Shown one piece after another: positions 51,505-59,263 of a DNA stretch of 64,000 nucleotides. Every line of letters starts with the position of its first letter. Position 1 is the stretch's first letter. The notes under the pieces were generated by a model that was given only the letters and a program-made list of their open reading frames with translations, ran no database searches and was not told where the DNA came from. Source of the DNA: Bradyrhizobium betae (GTDB taxonomy: Bacteria; Pseudomonadota; Alphaproteobacteria; Rhizobiales; Xanthobacteraceae); assembly GCF_008932115.1 (NCBI RefSeq), contig NZ_CP044543.1:1798001-1862000 (forward strand). Direction: 5' to 3'. A program made the position numbers and the translations under genes.

Positions 51505-54500
51505 TTATTGTTCGATCTGCCGGCGGATGCGCGGCGGGACCGGAGTCGGCCTGACCACCGGCCTTGGCGTGAAGCGCTTCGGTGGCACGACGACGCGCTT
51601 CGGCGGCGCCGGAACGACGACGACCGGCGGACGCCGCGGCGGCGGTGTGACGATCCTGCCGCGCTTGCCGGGAACGATGATCGGCGCCGGCAGATGCGGC
51701 GTGGCGGGTACGAAGGTCGTGCCTCCCGCGGGGACGCATTTGCGCTTCTCGGCATCGGGCTTCTGGCCGGCCGGACAGCACTGGCCGCCGGCCGTCGCCT
51801 GGCCTGCGCGACAGCACGAGCCGTTCGGCAACTGCACATAGCCGGCGAAGCAGGCGCCCGTGCTCGGCGCTGCATTCACGACGCACTTTCCTTCGACCAA
51901 CGATTGGCCAGTCGGACAAGTGCATGCCGCCTTGACGCCGGCCACTGCACTGGCACCCGGACAGCACTCGCCGGTCAACGGATCGGTGGTCGTTCCCGGC
52001 GGGCAGCCGGCCAACGAGCCGCACGTGTTGTCGTTCTGCGGCTTGGTGCCGGCCGGACAGCAGGTGCCATTTGGCGTCAGCTGCTCGACCTTGCAGCCCT
52101 TGTCGAGCTGCGGTTTGCAGCCGCCGTCGGGTTGCGGCTTGGACCCAAGCGGACAGCATTGCCCCGTGGAGGAGAGCTGACCGGGGGGGCATGCGTTCTG
52201 CTGCGTACCGCAGCTGCCATCCGGTTGCGGCTTGGAGCCGGGCGGGCAGCACTGACCGCTCGACGACAATTGCTCGGGCGGACACGGCTTCTTCATCGGG
52301 TAGCAGCTTCCGTCCGGCTGCGGCTTGCTGCCGACGGGACAACAGATGCCTTTCGAGGACAACTGGCCTGGCGGGCAGCCCGGCTGCAGCGGCTGGCCGC
52401 ATTTGCCGTCGGGTCCGGGCAGCATGCCGTTGGGGCAGCACTGATAGGCCGCATACGCCCACGACCCGCTCGGGCACAGCTGCTGGCAACTGCCGTCGAG
52501 GCCGGGCTGAGGGATGGTCGGCCATTGCGTCGGCGGACACGCCTTTCCCTGAGCCGTCGGCTTGCAGCCGAAGAAATTGCCCAACGGATCGGGCTCGAAG
52601 CCCACCGGACAGACCGGCGACTTGAACGTGGGACAGTGATAGCCGTTGCCGTCATACACCGCCTTCGAGCCGTCGAGGCATGTCAATTTCGACAGATCAT
52701 TGGGGTCGAACGTATTCGGATCAAAGCCCGCCAGGCAGGCTTCCAGCTTGCCCGGATCGGTCGATCCATCTGGACACGCCGATATGCACTGGCCGTTGGG
52801 GCCCGCATAGGTTCCGATCGGACAGCACTGGAAACCGGGCTGTTGCGTGGTGCCGGGCGGACAGGCGCATTGATTGCCGGAACCGGGCGGGCAATCGAGC
52901 AGCGGCGGCTTCTGGCCGTGCAGGCGATACCAGAGATATCCCGGGAATAGTTCGACGCGCGGCCGGTACCAGCCCGGCAGATTGAATCCAGCCTGGCCGC
53001 AGACGCGCAAGATGGCGATGTCGCCGAGATGGCCGCGCGCGGTCGGATCCTGGAACTGGTCGTCGTAGTCGATGAAGTAGCTCTGCCACGGCGGCGCGTT
53101 GGCCGGCACCACGGCGGTGATGTCGTTGCCCTGCACACCATTCACTTCCGCCGGGCCGCCCGCTGCGAGCATCGCGGCGATGGCGGGATCGATTGCGCTG
53201 CGCAACTGCTCGCCGGTCGACCACAGGAACTGGCCGCAGGAGGCACGATCGACGCGGCCCTGCTCGTCGTAATTGAAGCCGATCGCCACGCCGCCATTGC
53301 CGTTGCGCATCTGGCGCGCAAAACCGATCGCATATTCATCGGCCTGCGGCTGCCATTGCGGCCCGACAGTGCCCGGCGGCACCGGCAAATAGCGCAACAC
53401 GCGGCCAGTCGCCTCCGACGTCAGCACGTTGAAATCATAGGCGCCGCTCGGCGCAGCGCGCTCGGCGAGCAGCATGCGGCCCTGATCATCGAAAGCGATC
53501 TTGGAGATCTCGCTCGGGCCCGGACCGGCCGCGACGCCGACCTCCAATCGCGGATCGGCCCCGAATGTCGGCCCGATTGCCACCGACCAGATCTGCAGAT
53601 CCCTGGCGACTGCGTAATAGAGGCGTCCGTTGCGGACGCCGAGACCGAAGATCAGGCGCTGCGGGTTCGCATAGCCCCAGGTCGCGGCATCGCCAGTTCG
53701 AAATTTCGGACTCGTAATGTCCAGACGCCCCGCGGGATCATACGGGACCGGCTGCAGGCCGGCTGCGCCGCGTCCCTGCACGCCGTGATCGTAACGGCCG
53801 CGCTCGTTTCCGGCCTGGTCGAACGCATGGATCATACCGGTGGCGCGGTCGGCAACAAACAGCGTCTTCGAGGCGGCATCAAAGGCAAGGCCTCCGAGCG
53901 CCGGACCGGGATTGGTTGCGCCTGCGAGCGTGACGTTGGCGAACAGCCGGACTTCACCGGTGACGCCGTCAATGCGCCAGATCGAACCGGGCCCGCCGCC
54001 AAGCTGCGCCGGTCCGAACAACCCCGGCATGAAGACCGCATTGGCCGCGCCTTGCTTGGCACGATTGAGCTGGCCTCCACTGCCTGGAATGACGATCGGC
54101 AAGCCGTAGACCGAGGTCGCCGCGACGAACACGTTCGGCGGCGTCGCATTGTCGAGCGCGACGCCAAACAGCTGGCCGGTCTGCCCGGCCGTCGCGGTGA
54201 AGGGTTTTGGCGCCGTCAGCAACTGCGCCTGCGGCGGTGCGCCCGGCGCCTGAAGGTCGAACACGCGCGCGGAAGGTCCGTTGAGATCGATGAAGGTCCT
54301 GTCGGCCGGATCGACACCCGGCGCGATCGTCGCCGGTAACTGGGCGCCGGCAAATCCCGTCACAACCGCATTGCCGTTGACAAGAATGCCGGCCGGCTGT
54401 GCCACGACCGCATCGCGATGGCCGCAGAAGGCGAGCAGCACGAGCGCCGCGACCGCGAACCTGACCGCTCCGGGCCTCAGCTTCGCATGAACTCGATGGT

Positions 54501-54543
54501 CATTCTGCCTGCGCGCCGTCGAAGGAAGCGTCTCGGATTGCAT
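51505..54543 (-). CDS. Large secreted protein: propeller-like domain plus nine CC-type cysteine repeats
   Basis: A 1012-residue exported protein; the start MQSETLPSTA at 54543 is chosen for its gaggaaag site, with an upstream ATG at 54558 as the alternative. Signal: VRFAVAALVLLAFCGHRDAVVA. Residues about 45-555 look like a beta-propeller (GSIWRIDGVTGEVRLFANVT, in full; LFVADRATGMIHAFDQAGNE in full; ISKIAFDDQGRMLLAE). Residues about 560-940 are cysteine-rich with nine CC pairs in repeats of about 30 residues of the type CPPGQLSS-G-CCP-GSKPQPDGSC. The last 70 residues are a basic proline tail (RRPPVVVVPAPPKRVVVPPK in full). It is followed by the NPQPEPP protein gene in the same operon. No known family covers the whole. 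An extracellular adhesive or matrix role is a guess. Confidence 0.85.
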   Translation of the reverse strand: MQSETLPSTARRQNDHRVHAKLRPGAVRFAVAALVLLAFCGHRDAVVAQPAGILVNGNAVVTGFAGAQLPATIAPGVDPADRTFIDLNGPSARVFDLQAPGAPPQAQLLTAPKPFTATAGQTGQLFGVALDNATPPNVFVAATSVYGLPIVIPGSGGQLNRAKQGAANAVFMPGLFGPAQLGGGPGSIWRIDGVTGEVRLFANVTLAGATNPGPALGGLAFDAASKTLFVADRATGMIHAFDQAGNERGRYDHGVQGRGAAGLQPVPYDPAGRLDITSPKFRTGDAATWGYANPQRLIFGLGVRNGRLYYAVARDLQIWSVAIGPTFGADPRLEVGVAAGPGPSEISKIAFDDQGRMLLAERAAPSGAYDFNVLTSEATGRVLRYLPVPPGTVGPQWQPQADEYAIGFARQMRNGNGGVAIGFNYDEQGRVDRASCGQFLWSTGEQLRSAIDPAIAAMLAAGGPAEVNGVQGNDITAVVPANAPPWQSYFIDYDDQFQDPTARGHLGDIAILRVCGQAGFNLPGWYRPRVELFPGYLWYRLHGQKPPLLDCPPGSGNQCACPPGTTQQPGFQCCPIGTYAGPNGQCISACPDGSTDPGKLEACLAGFDPNTFDPNDLSKLTCLDGSKAVYDGNGYHCPTFKSPVCPVGFEPDPLGNFFGCKPTAQGKACPPTQWPTIPQPGLDGSCQQLCPSGSWAYAAYQCCPNGMLPGPDGKCGQPLQPGCPPGQLSSKGICCPVGSKPQPDGSCYPMKKPCPPEQLSSSGQCCPPGSKPQPDGSCGTQQNACPPGQLSSTGQCCPLGSKPQPDGGCKPQLDKGCKVEQLTPNGTCCPAGTKPQNDNTCGSLAGCPPGTTTDPLTGECCPGASAVAGVKAACTCPTGQSLVEGKCVVNAAPSTGACFAGYVQLPNGSCCRAGQATAGGQCCPAGQKPDAEKRKCVPAGGTTFVPATPHLPAPIIVPGKRGRIVTPPPRRPPVVVVPAPPKRVVVPPKRFTPRPVVRPTPVPPRIRRQIEQ

Positions 54544-54954
54544 GGGCACTTTCCTCATTCTCGCGATGAGAGCCGGCCAGCAGAATTGATTTTATCGGCG
54601 TCAACAGACGCCCGCTTGTTGGGATCGAGACGAAGCCGCGGCAGGCCGACATTTCCTCACGCCGGGCCGTGATCCGGGTATCAACGTGGCAGAAAGGAAA
54701 GATCTGCACGTTGACACACATCAAGAGCGGCAGTCGCGCCGAGTTTGGAGATCGCAATATAATGCCGCGAATTGGAGGCTTTCGCTTGTCCTTGGGCCAG
54801 AAGGTGTTGGAAACTGCGCGGTAGGCCAGCCAGTCGGAGACCGCAATTCATGAAACGTTCGAGACGAGGCGTGCTCACCTTGACGGATGGAAGCCCGTTG
54901 CACGGGTTTCATGGCCACGGCCATGGCGCCCCTTGTCATGGCGGCGGCTGATCC
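54544..54954. promoter_or_regulatory. Divergent intergenic region
   Basis: 411 bp between the Cys-rich gene (minus) and the glutathionylspermidine-synthase-like gene (plus). It should contain both promoters. A ttgaca hexamer at 54712 is a possible -35 for the plus strand, with no clear -10. No gene and no strong hairpin seen. Confidence 0.4.
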
Positions 54955-56115
54955 ATGCGGCGCATCGTCTGTCCCGAGCGCGACGATTGGCGGCTGACCG
55001 CCGCGCAATGCGGCTTCTCGTTCCATACCATCGACGGCGAGCGCTATTGGGACGAGAGCGCCTATTACGGCTTCACGCTCGACCAGATCGAGCGCGGCAT
55101 CGAGACGCCGACCGGCGAGATCGACGCAATGTGCATTGAGCTTGCCGGCCGCGTGATCGGCGATGAGCGCAATCTGCGGCGTTTGAAAATTCCGGAAGCA
55201 TCCTGGAGTTTGATCACCGAGAGCTGGGAACGCGACGACCGCAGCCTCTACGGCCGGCTCGACCTCAAGTTCGACGGCAAGGGGCCGGCAAAGCTGCTCG
55301 AATACAATGCGGATACACCGACCTCGATCTTCGAGGCCGCCGTGTTTCAATGGACATGGCTCGAACAGGCGATCGAGCGCCGTATCATTCCGGCACGAGC
55401 CGACCAGTTCAACTCCATCCACGAGCGGCTGATCGCGGCGTGGAAAGAGATTGCCGCCGGCCGCCATGTCCATCTCACCGGCACCACCGGCAACGAGGAG
55501 GACGCCGGCACACTCGCTTATCTCGAGGACACCGCGCGCCAGGCAGGGCTTTCGACCACGCTGCTCGACATCGAGCAGCTCGGCTGGCGCGACGAGCCCA
55601 GCGGCTTCGTCGACCTCGACGATCGCGACGTCGCGCTCGCCTTCAAGCTCTATCCATGGGAATGGATGTTCCACGATGCCTTCGGCGCAAAGCTTGCGGG
55701 CGCGCCGACGCGCTGGATCGAGCCACCGTGGAAGGCGGTGCTCTCCAACAAGGGCATCCTGCCGCTGCTCTGGGAGATGTTTCCAAACCACCCCAATCTG
55801 CTGCCGGCCTTCTTCGAGGACGATCCGCGCGCCGCCGAGCTCGGCAGTTCCTACGTTCGCAAGCCGCTGCTGTCGCGCGAAGGCGCCAATGTCACGCTGG
55901 TGTCCGGCGGCATGCCGCTCGACGCGCAGGCAGGTCCCTATGGTGCAGAAGGGTTCGTGCGGCAGGCGCTCGCGCCGCTGCCGAATTTTTCAGGCTTCTA
56001 TGTCGTGGTGGGGAGCTGGCTGGTGAACCACCAGCCGTGCGGCCTGTCGATCCGCGAAGACGCGAGCCCGATCACGGGCAACGGCTCACGGTTTCTGCCG
56101 CACGCGATTTTGTGA
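54955..56115 (+). CDS. Glutathionylspermidine synthase family protein (YjfC/YgiC-like)
   Basis: A 386-residue ATP-grasp ligase of the preATP-grasp group. The conserved LLEYNADTPTSIFEAAVFQW (in full), YPWEWMFHDAFG, EPPWKAVLSNKGILPLLWEM (in full) and SYVRKPLLSREGANVTLV (in full) identify the family of GspS C-terminal-like proteins. The amidase half of true glutathionylspermidine synthetase is absent. Such stand-alone proteins form an amide or peptide bond, with unknown substrates. In E. coli yjfC is grouped with yjfL (DUF350); here the group is split by 4.3 kb. Start ATG at 54955 with a weak ribosome site. Confidence 0.9.
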   Translation: MRRIVCPERDDWRLTAAQCGFSFHTIDGERYWDESAYYGFTLDQIERGIETPTGEIDAMCIELAGRVIGDERNLRRLKIPEASWSLITESWERDDRSLYGRLDLKFDGKGPAKLLEYNADTPTSIFEAAVFQWTWLEQAIERRIIPARADQFNSIHERLIAAWKEIAAGRHVHLTGTTGNEEDAGTLAYLEDTARQAGLSTTLLDIEQLGWRDEPSGFVDLDDRDVALAFKLYPWEWMFHDAFGAKLAGAPTRWIEPPWKAVLSNKGILPLLWEMFPNHPNLLPAFFEDDPRAAELGSSYVRKPLLSREGANVTLVSGGMPLDAQAGPYGAEGFVRQALAPLPNFSGFYVVVGSWLVNHQPCGLSIREDASPITGNGSRFLPHAIL

Positions 56116-56123
56116 GGCGCTCT

Positions 56124-56164
56124 GTCATTCCGGGGCGCGACAAAGTCGCGAGCCCGGAATGACG
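56124..56164. repeat. Interspersed palindromic repeat, family C (copy 2, short)
   Basis: gtcattccgggg ... agcccggaatgac with inner gcgcgac/gtcgcg arms. This is a shortened version of the element at 34149-34249. It sits between convergent genes (ligase and cheR) and may act as a bidirectional terminator. Confidence 0.7.
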
Positions 56165-56173
56165 AGGAAAAGT

Positions 56174-57046
56174 TCATCTTGCCGCGGCGATCTTCAGCGA
56201 TTGCGGCATCAATCCGCCCATGGGACGGCCGGACCGCGCGGGGTTGAGCTGATAGAGACCGCGACGGTCGGCGATGGGACGGAATGCATCGGTGATACCG
56301 ACGACGGATTCGGCGGCCCCGAGCAGCAGCGTGCCGTCGGCCTCCATGCACTTCGCCATGCGCTCGAAGATCACCGCCTTGGTGTCCTGGTCGAAATAGA
56401 TCAGCACGTTGCGGCAGAAGATCACGTCGAACGTGCCGAGATGGGAGAAGTCCTGCAGCAGATTGAGCTGACGGAACTGCACCATCGCACGAATATCGGC
56501 GTTGAGCTGCCAGATTTCGCCGACTTGCGTGAAATACTTCATCAGGTGCTGGATCGGCAGGCCGCGCTGCACCTCGAACTGGCTGTAGAGGCCGGCCCTG
56601 GATTTCTCCAGCACCTCCTGCGACAGATCGGTGGCGACGATCTCGATGCGCCAGCCGGCGAAGGCTGCGCCCATCTCCTTCACGCACATCGCGATCGAAT
56701 AAGGCTCCTGCCCCGTCGACGACGCCGCCGACCAGATCCGCAACGACTTGCGCGCCGCCCTGGCCTGGAGCAGGCCCGGCAGGATGGTTTCGCGCATATG
56801 ATCGAACGGAATCTTGTCGCGGTAGAAGAAGGTCTCGTTGGTGGTCATCGCTTCGACCACGTCGGTCGCAAGCCGCCCATCGCCGTTCCTGATCTTCAGC
56901 ACGAGATCGGGAATGCCTGATAGGCTTGCCTTGCGGGCAAGCGGCAGCAGCCGGCTCTCGACCAGGTATTGCTTGTCGACGGAGAGATCGAGGCCGGAGC
57001 GCTCTTTCAGGAACTTGCGCAGATACTCGTAGTCCGCAGGCGTCAC
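56174..57046 (-). CDS. cheR: Chemotaxis protein methyltransferase CheR
   Basis: A 290-residue SAM-dependent methyltransferase that methylates glutamates of chemoreceptors. Seen: the N-terminal helical domain ([20 protein letters not shown] in full), [10 protein letters not shown], the SAM-binding [18 protein letters not shown] (in full), and [11 protein letters not shown]. The start is a GTG overlapping the cheB stop by 4 nt (GTGA). It is the last gene of the che operon. The C-terminus has no NWETF-like pentapeptide; that motif belongs to receptors. Confidence 0.95.
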   Translation of the reverse strand: MTPADYEYLRKFLKERSGLDLSVDKQYLVESRLLPLARKASLSGIPDLVLKIRNGDGRLATDVVEAMTTNETFFYRDKIPFDHMRETILPGLLQARAARKSLRIWSAASSTGQEPYSIAMCVKEMGAAFAGWRIEIVATDLSQEVLEKSRAGLYSQFEVQRGLPIQHLMKYFTQVGEIWQLNADIRAMVQFRQLNLLQDFSHLGTFDVIFCRNVLIYFDQDTKAVIFERMAKCMEADGTLLLGAAESVVGITDAFRPIADRRGLYQLNPARSGRPMGGLMPQSLKIAAAR

Positions 57047-58245
57047 GTGCGGTCCCCCGCGAACAGGCGGTTGACCTTGGAACCGATCTGGTTGAGCGGC
57101 AGGATCGCCGAACAGATGCCGGCATTGGCAGCCGCGCCCGGCATGCCCCAGACGACGCTGGAGGCTTCATCCTGCGCGATCACGCTGCCACCGGCCGCGA
57201 CGATGTCCTTGCCGCCGCGCATGCCGTCCGAGCCCATGCCCGTCAGGATCACGGAGAGGATGTTGCCGTGCCAGATGTCGATGGCGGACGTGAAGAGCGG
57301 ATCGACCGCGGGCTTGCAGAAATTGACGGCGGGGCCGTCGTCGAGCGCGATCGCCGCGTCCGCGCCGTTGCGCACGACGCGCATGTGCTTGCCGCCGGGC
57401 GCCAGATAGATCCGTCCCGGCTTGACCAGCTCGCCGTCGACCGCCTCGGCGGCCGGCTTGCGGCTGGAGCGCGCCAGATGCTCGGCCAGAATGGTGGTGA
57501 AGGTCGGCGGCATGTGCTGCGTGATCAGCACCGGGAAGCGGTCGATCACCGGACCGAGCTCGGTGACGAGCGCCATCAGCGCCTGCGGGCCACCGGTCGA
57601 GGAGCCGATCAGCAGCACCTTCGGTGCCTGGCTCGAGAACGGGCGCGTGGTCACCGTGCCGGGGTACAGGGTGGACGCGGCCGGAGCCGGTGCGGGCGTG
57701 GCGGCCCGCGCCACGGCCGGTGCGCGTGCGGCCGGCGCAGCCGGGCTCGCCGGCGCCAGCGACGGGCTCGCGACCGCCGGCTTGCGCCGCAGCCGTGCGC
57801 CGAGATGACGGATCTTCTGGATCAGGTCGTGATGGAAGACGTCGGCCGCGGAGATCTCGCGGGTCGATTCCGGTTTCGGAATGTAATCGGCCGCGCCGAG
57901 CGACAGCGCCTTGAAGCTGATCTCCGCGTTGCGGCGCGTCAGCGTCGAAGCCATGATGATGACCAGATCGCGCTTCTTCGCCAGCAGTTGCGGCAGCGCC
58001 GAGATGCCGTCGAGCTCGGGCATTTCGATGTCGAGTACGGCGACGTCGGGATTGATGCGCTCGATCTGGTTGACCGCTTCGAGCCCGGTGCGCAGCGAAG
58101 CTGCGACCTCCATGTCGTGCTCGGCGCCAATCCAGCGCGAGATCAGGCCGCGAATGACGACGGAGTCGTCGACGATCATCACCCGCAGCGGTCCCGCTTC
58201 ACGCGACGGGCTGGTGGTCGAATTACCTGCGAACGCAACACTCAT
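57043..58245 (-). CDS. cheB: Chemotaxis response regulator protein-glutamate methylesterase CheB
   Basis: A 400-residue enzyme that demethylates or deamidates receptors. The N-terminal receiver has [11 protein letters not shown] and the phospho-Asp in [11 protein letters not shown]. An Ala/Pro-rich linker of about 50 residues follows. The esterase domain has the catalytic Ser in [10 protein letters not shown], the His in ITQHMPP and the Asp in [15 protein letters not shown] at 58245. It lies between cheY and cheR. Confidence 0.95.
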   Translation of the reverse strand: MSVAFAGNSTTSPSREAGPLRVMIVDDSVVIRGLISRWIGAEHDMEVAASLRTGLEAVNQIERINPDVAVLDIEMPELDGISALPQLLAKKRDLVIIMASTLTRRNAEISFKALSLGAADYIPKPESTREISAADVFHHDLIQKIRHLGARLRRKPAVASPSLAPASPAAPAARAPAVARAATPAPAPAASTLYPGTVTTRPFSSQAPKVLLIGSSTGGPQALMALVTELGPVIDRFPVLITQHMPPTFTTILAEHLARSSRKPAAEAVDGELVKPGRIYLAPGGKHMRVVRNGADAAIALDDGPAVNFCKPAVDPLFTSAIDIWHGNILSVILTGMGSDGMRGGKDIVAAGGSVIAQDEASSVVWGMPGAAANAGICSAILPLNQIGSKVNRLFAGDRT

Positions 58246-58320
58246 CACTCACCAACTCAGACTGAAACGGTTCAGTTGAAAACAATCGCCGAAGGATCCG
58301 TTCAGCCTCCGGATGTTCGC

Positions 58321-58686
58321 TCAGATTAGTCCGACTTCCTGAAATTTCGCAGTCACGATGTCCTTGTCGAAGGGTTTCATGATGTATTCGTTGGCGCCGG
58401 CATGCAGCGCACGCGCGATATGCGCGACGTCGTTCTCGGTGGTGCAGAACACCACCTTGGGCTGGTCCCCGCCCGGCATGCGGCGCAAATGGCCGAGGAA
58501 TTCGTAGCCGTCCATGACCGGCATGTTCCAGTCGAGCAGCACCGCGTCGGGAAGACCGCGCTTGCAGGCCTCCAGCGCCTTCTCACCGTCCTCGGCTTCG
58601 AGGATCTGGAAGTCGAGGCCTTCCAGGATCCGGCGCGCAACCTTGCGGATGACGCTGGAATCATCAACGACGAGACAAGTTCGCAT
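58321..58686 (-). CDS. cheY: Chemotaxis response regulator CheY
   Basis: A single-domain receiver of 121 residues. The acidic pair (VVDDSSV), phospho-acceptor Asp in LLDWNMPVMDG, the Thr in CTTEND and the Lys in KPFDKD are all in place. It ends without an output domain, as expected for CheY, which binds the flagellar switch. It is 75 nt upstream of cheB and 77 nt downstream of cheW, in the same operon. Confidence 0.93.
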   Translation of the reverse strand: MRTCLVVDDSSVIRKVARRILEGLDFQILEAEDGEKALEACKRGLPDAVLLDWNMPVMDGYEFLGHLRRMPGGDQPKVVFCTTENDVAHIARALHAGANEYIMKPFDKDIVTAKFQEVGLI

Positions 58687-58763
58687 GTGAACCTCTGCTT
58701 CCTATCCCCTTTGCGGGGAGCGCTTCCAATTACCGGCACGTCGGCGGCGACGCCGCCGCCGTA

Positions 58764-59234
58764 TCAGGCCGCCATCATCTCGGGTGCAAGCTCGAGGACG
58801 CGATCGACGTCGAGCACGACCATGAGCTGTCCGTCGAGGCGGTGGACGCCGCCGGCGAGCTTGGCCATACGGGGGTCGAGGTTCACGGGGTTTTCTTCCA
58901 TGCCGGCCTCGGGCAGGCGCAGCACTTCGCCGATCTGGTCGATCAGCAGGCCGTAGGATTCACCGCGAAGGTCGACACCGACCGCCATCGGGGTCTTGCC
59001 GTCTTCATCCTTGGGCAGGCCGAGGCGGGCGCGCATGTCGACCACGGTGACGATGCGGCCGCGCAGGTTCAGCACGCCGGCGATCTCGCGCGAGGACAGG
59101 GGAACGCGGGTGACGCGCTCGGGCATGAACACGTCCTGGACGCGGGAGATCGGCAGCCCGAACAGCTGCCCGCCGATCATCGCGGTGACGTATTCGACCA
59201 TGGCGCCTTCGGCGGACTGGGTCTTCTTGGTCAT
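58764..59234 (-). CDS. cheW: Chemotaxis coupling protein CheW
   Basis: A 156-residue adaptor that links receptors to CheA. The CheW fold is shown by YVTAMIGGQLFGLPISRVQD (in full), RVPLSSREIAGVLNLRGRIV (in full) and VDMRARLGLP, followed by GLLIDQIGEVLRLP. It is 29 nt downstream of cheA and upstream of cheY. Confidence 0.95.
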   Translation of the reverse strand: MTKKTQSAEGAMVEYVTAMIGGQLFGLPISRVQDVFMPERVTRVPLSSREIAGVLNLRGRIVTVVDMRARLGLPKDEDGKTPMAVGVDLRGESYGLLIDQIGEVLRLPEAGMEENPVNLDPRMAKLAGGVHRLDGQLMVVLDVDRVLELAPEMMAA

Positions 59235-59263
59235 AGGCGTATCTCCTGATCCCTGTCCTGCTC

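Noticed and set aside
51169..52950. A 593-codon plus-strand frame and a 466-codon minus-strand frame over the Cys-rich gene
   Set aside because: Both are shadows of the cysteine-repeat gene, whose own frame has a signal peptide, ordered cysteines and a ribosome site.
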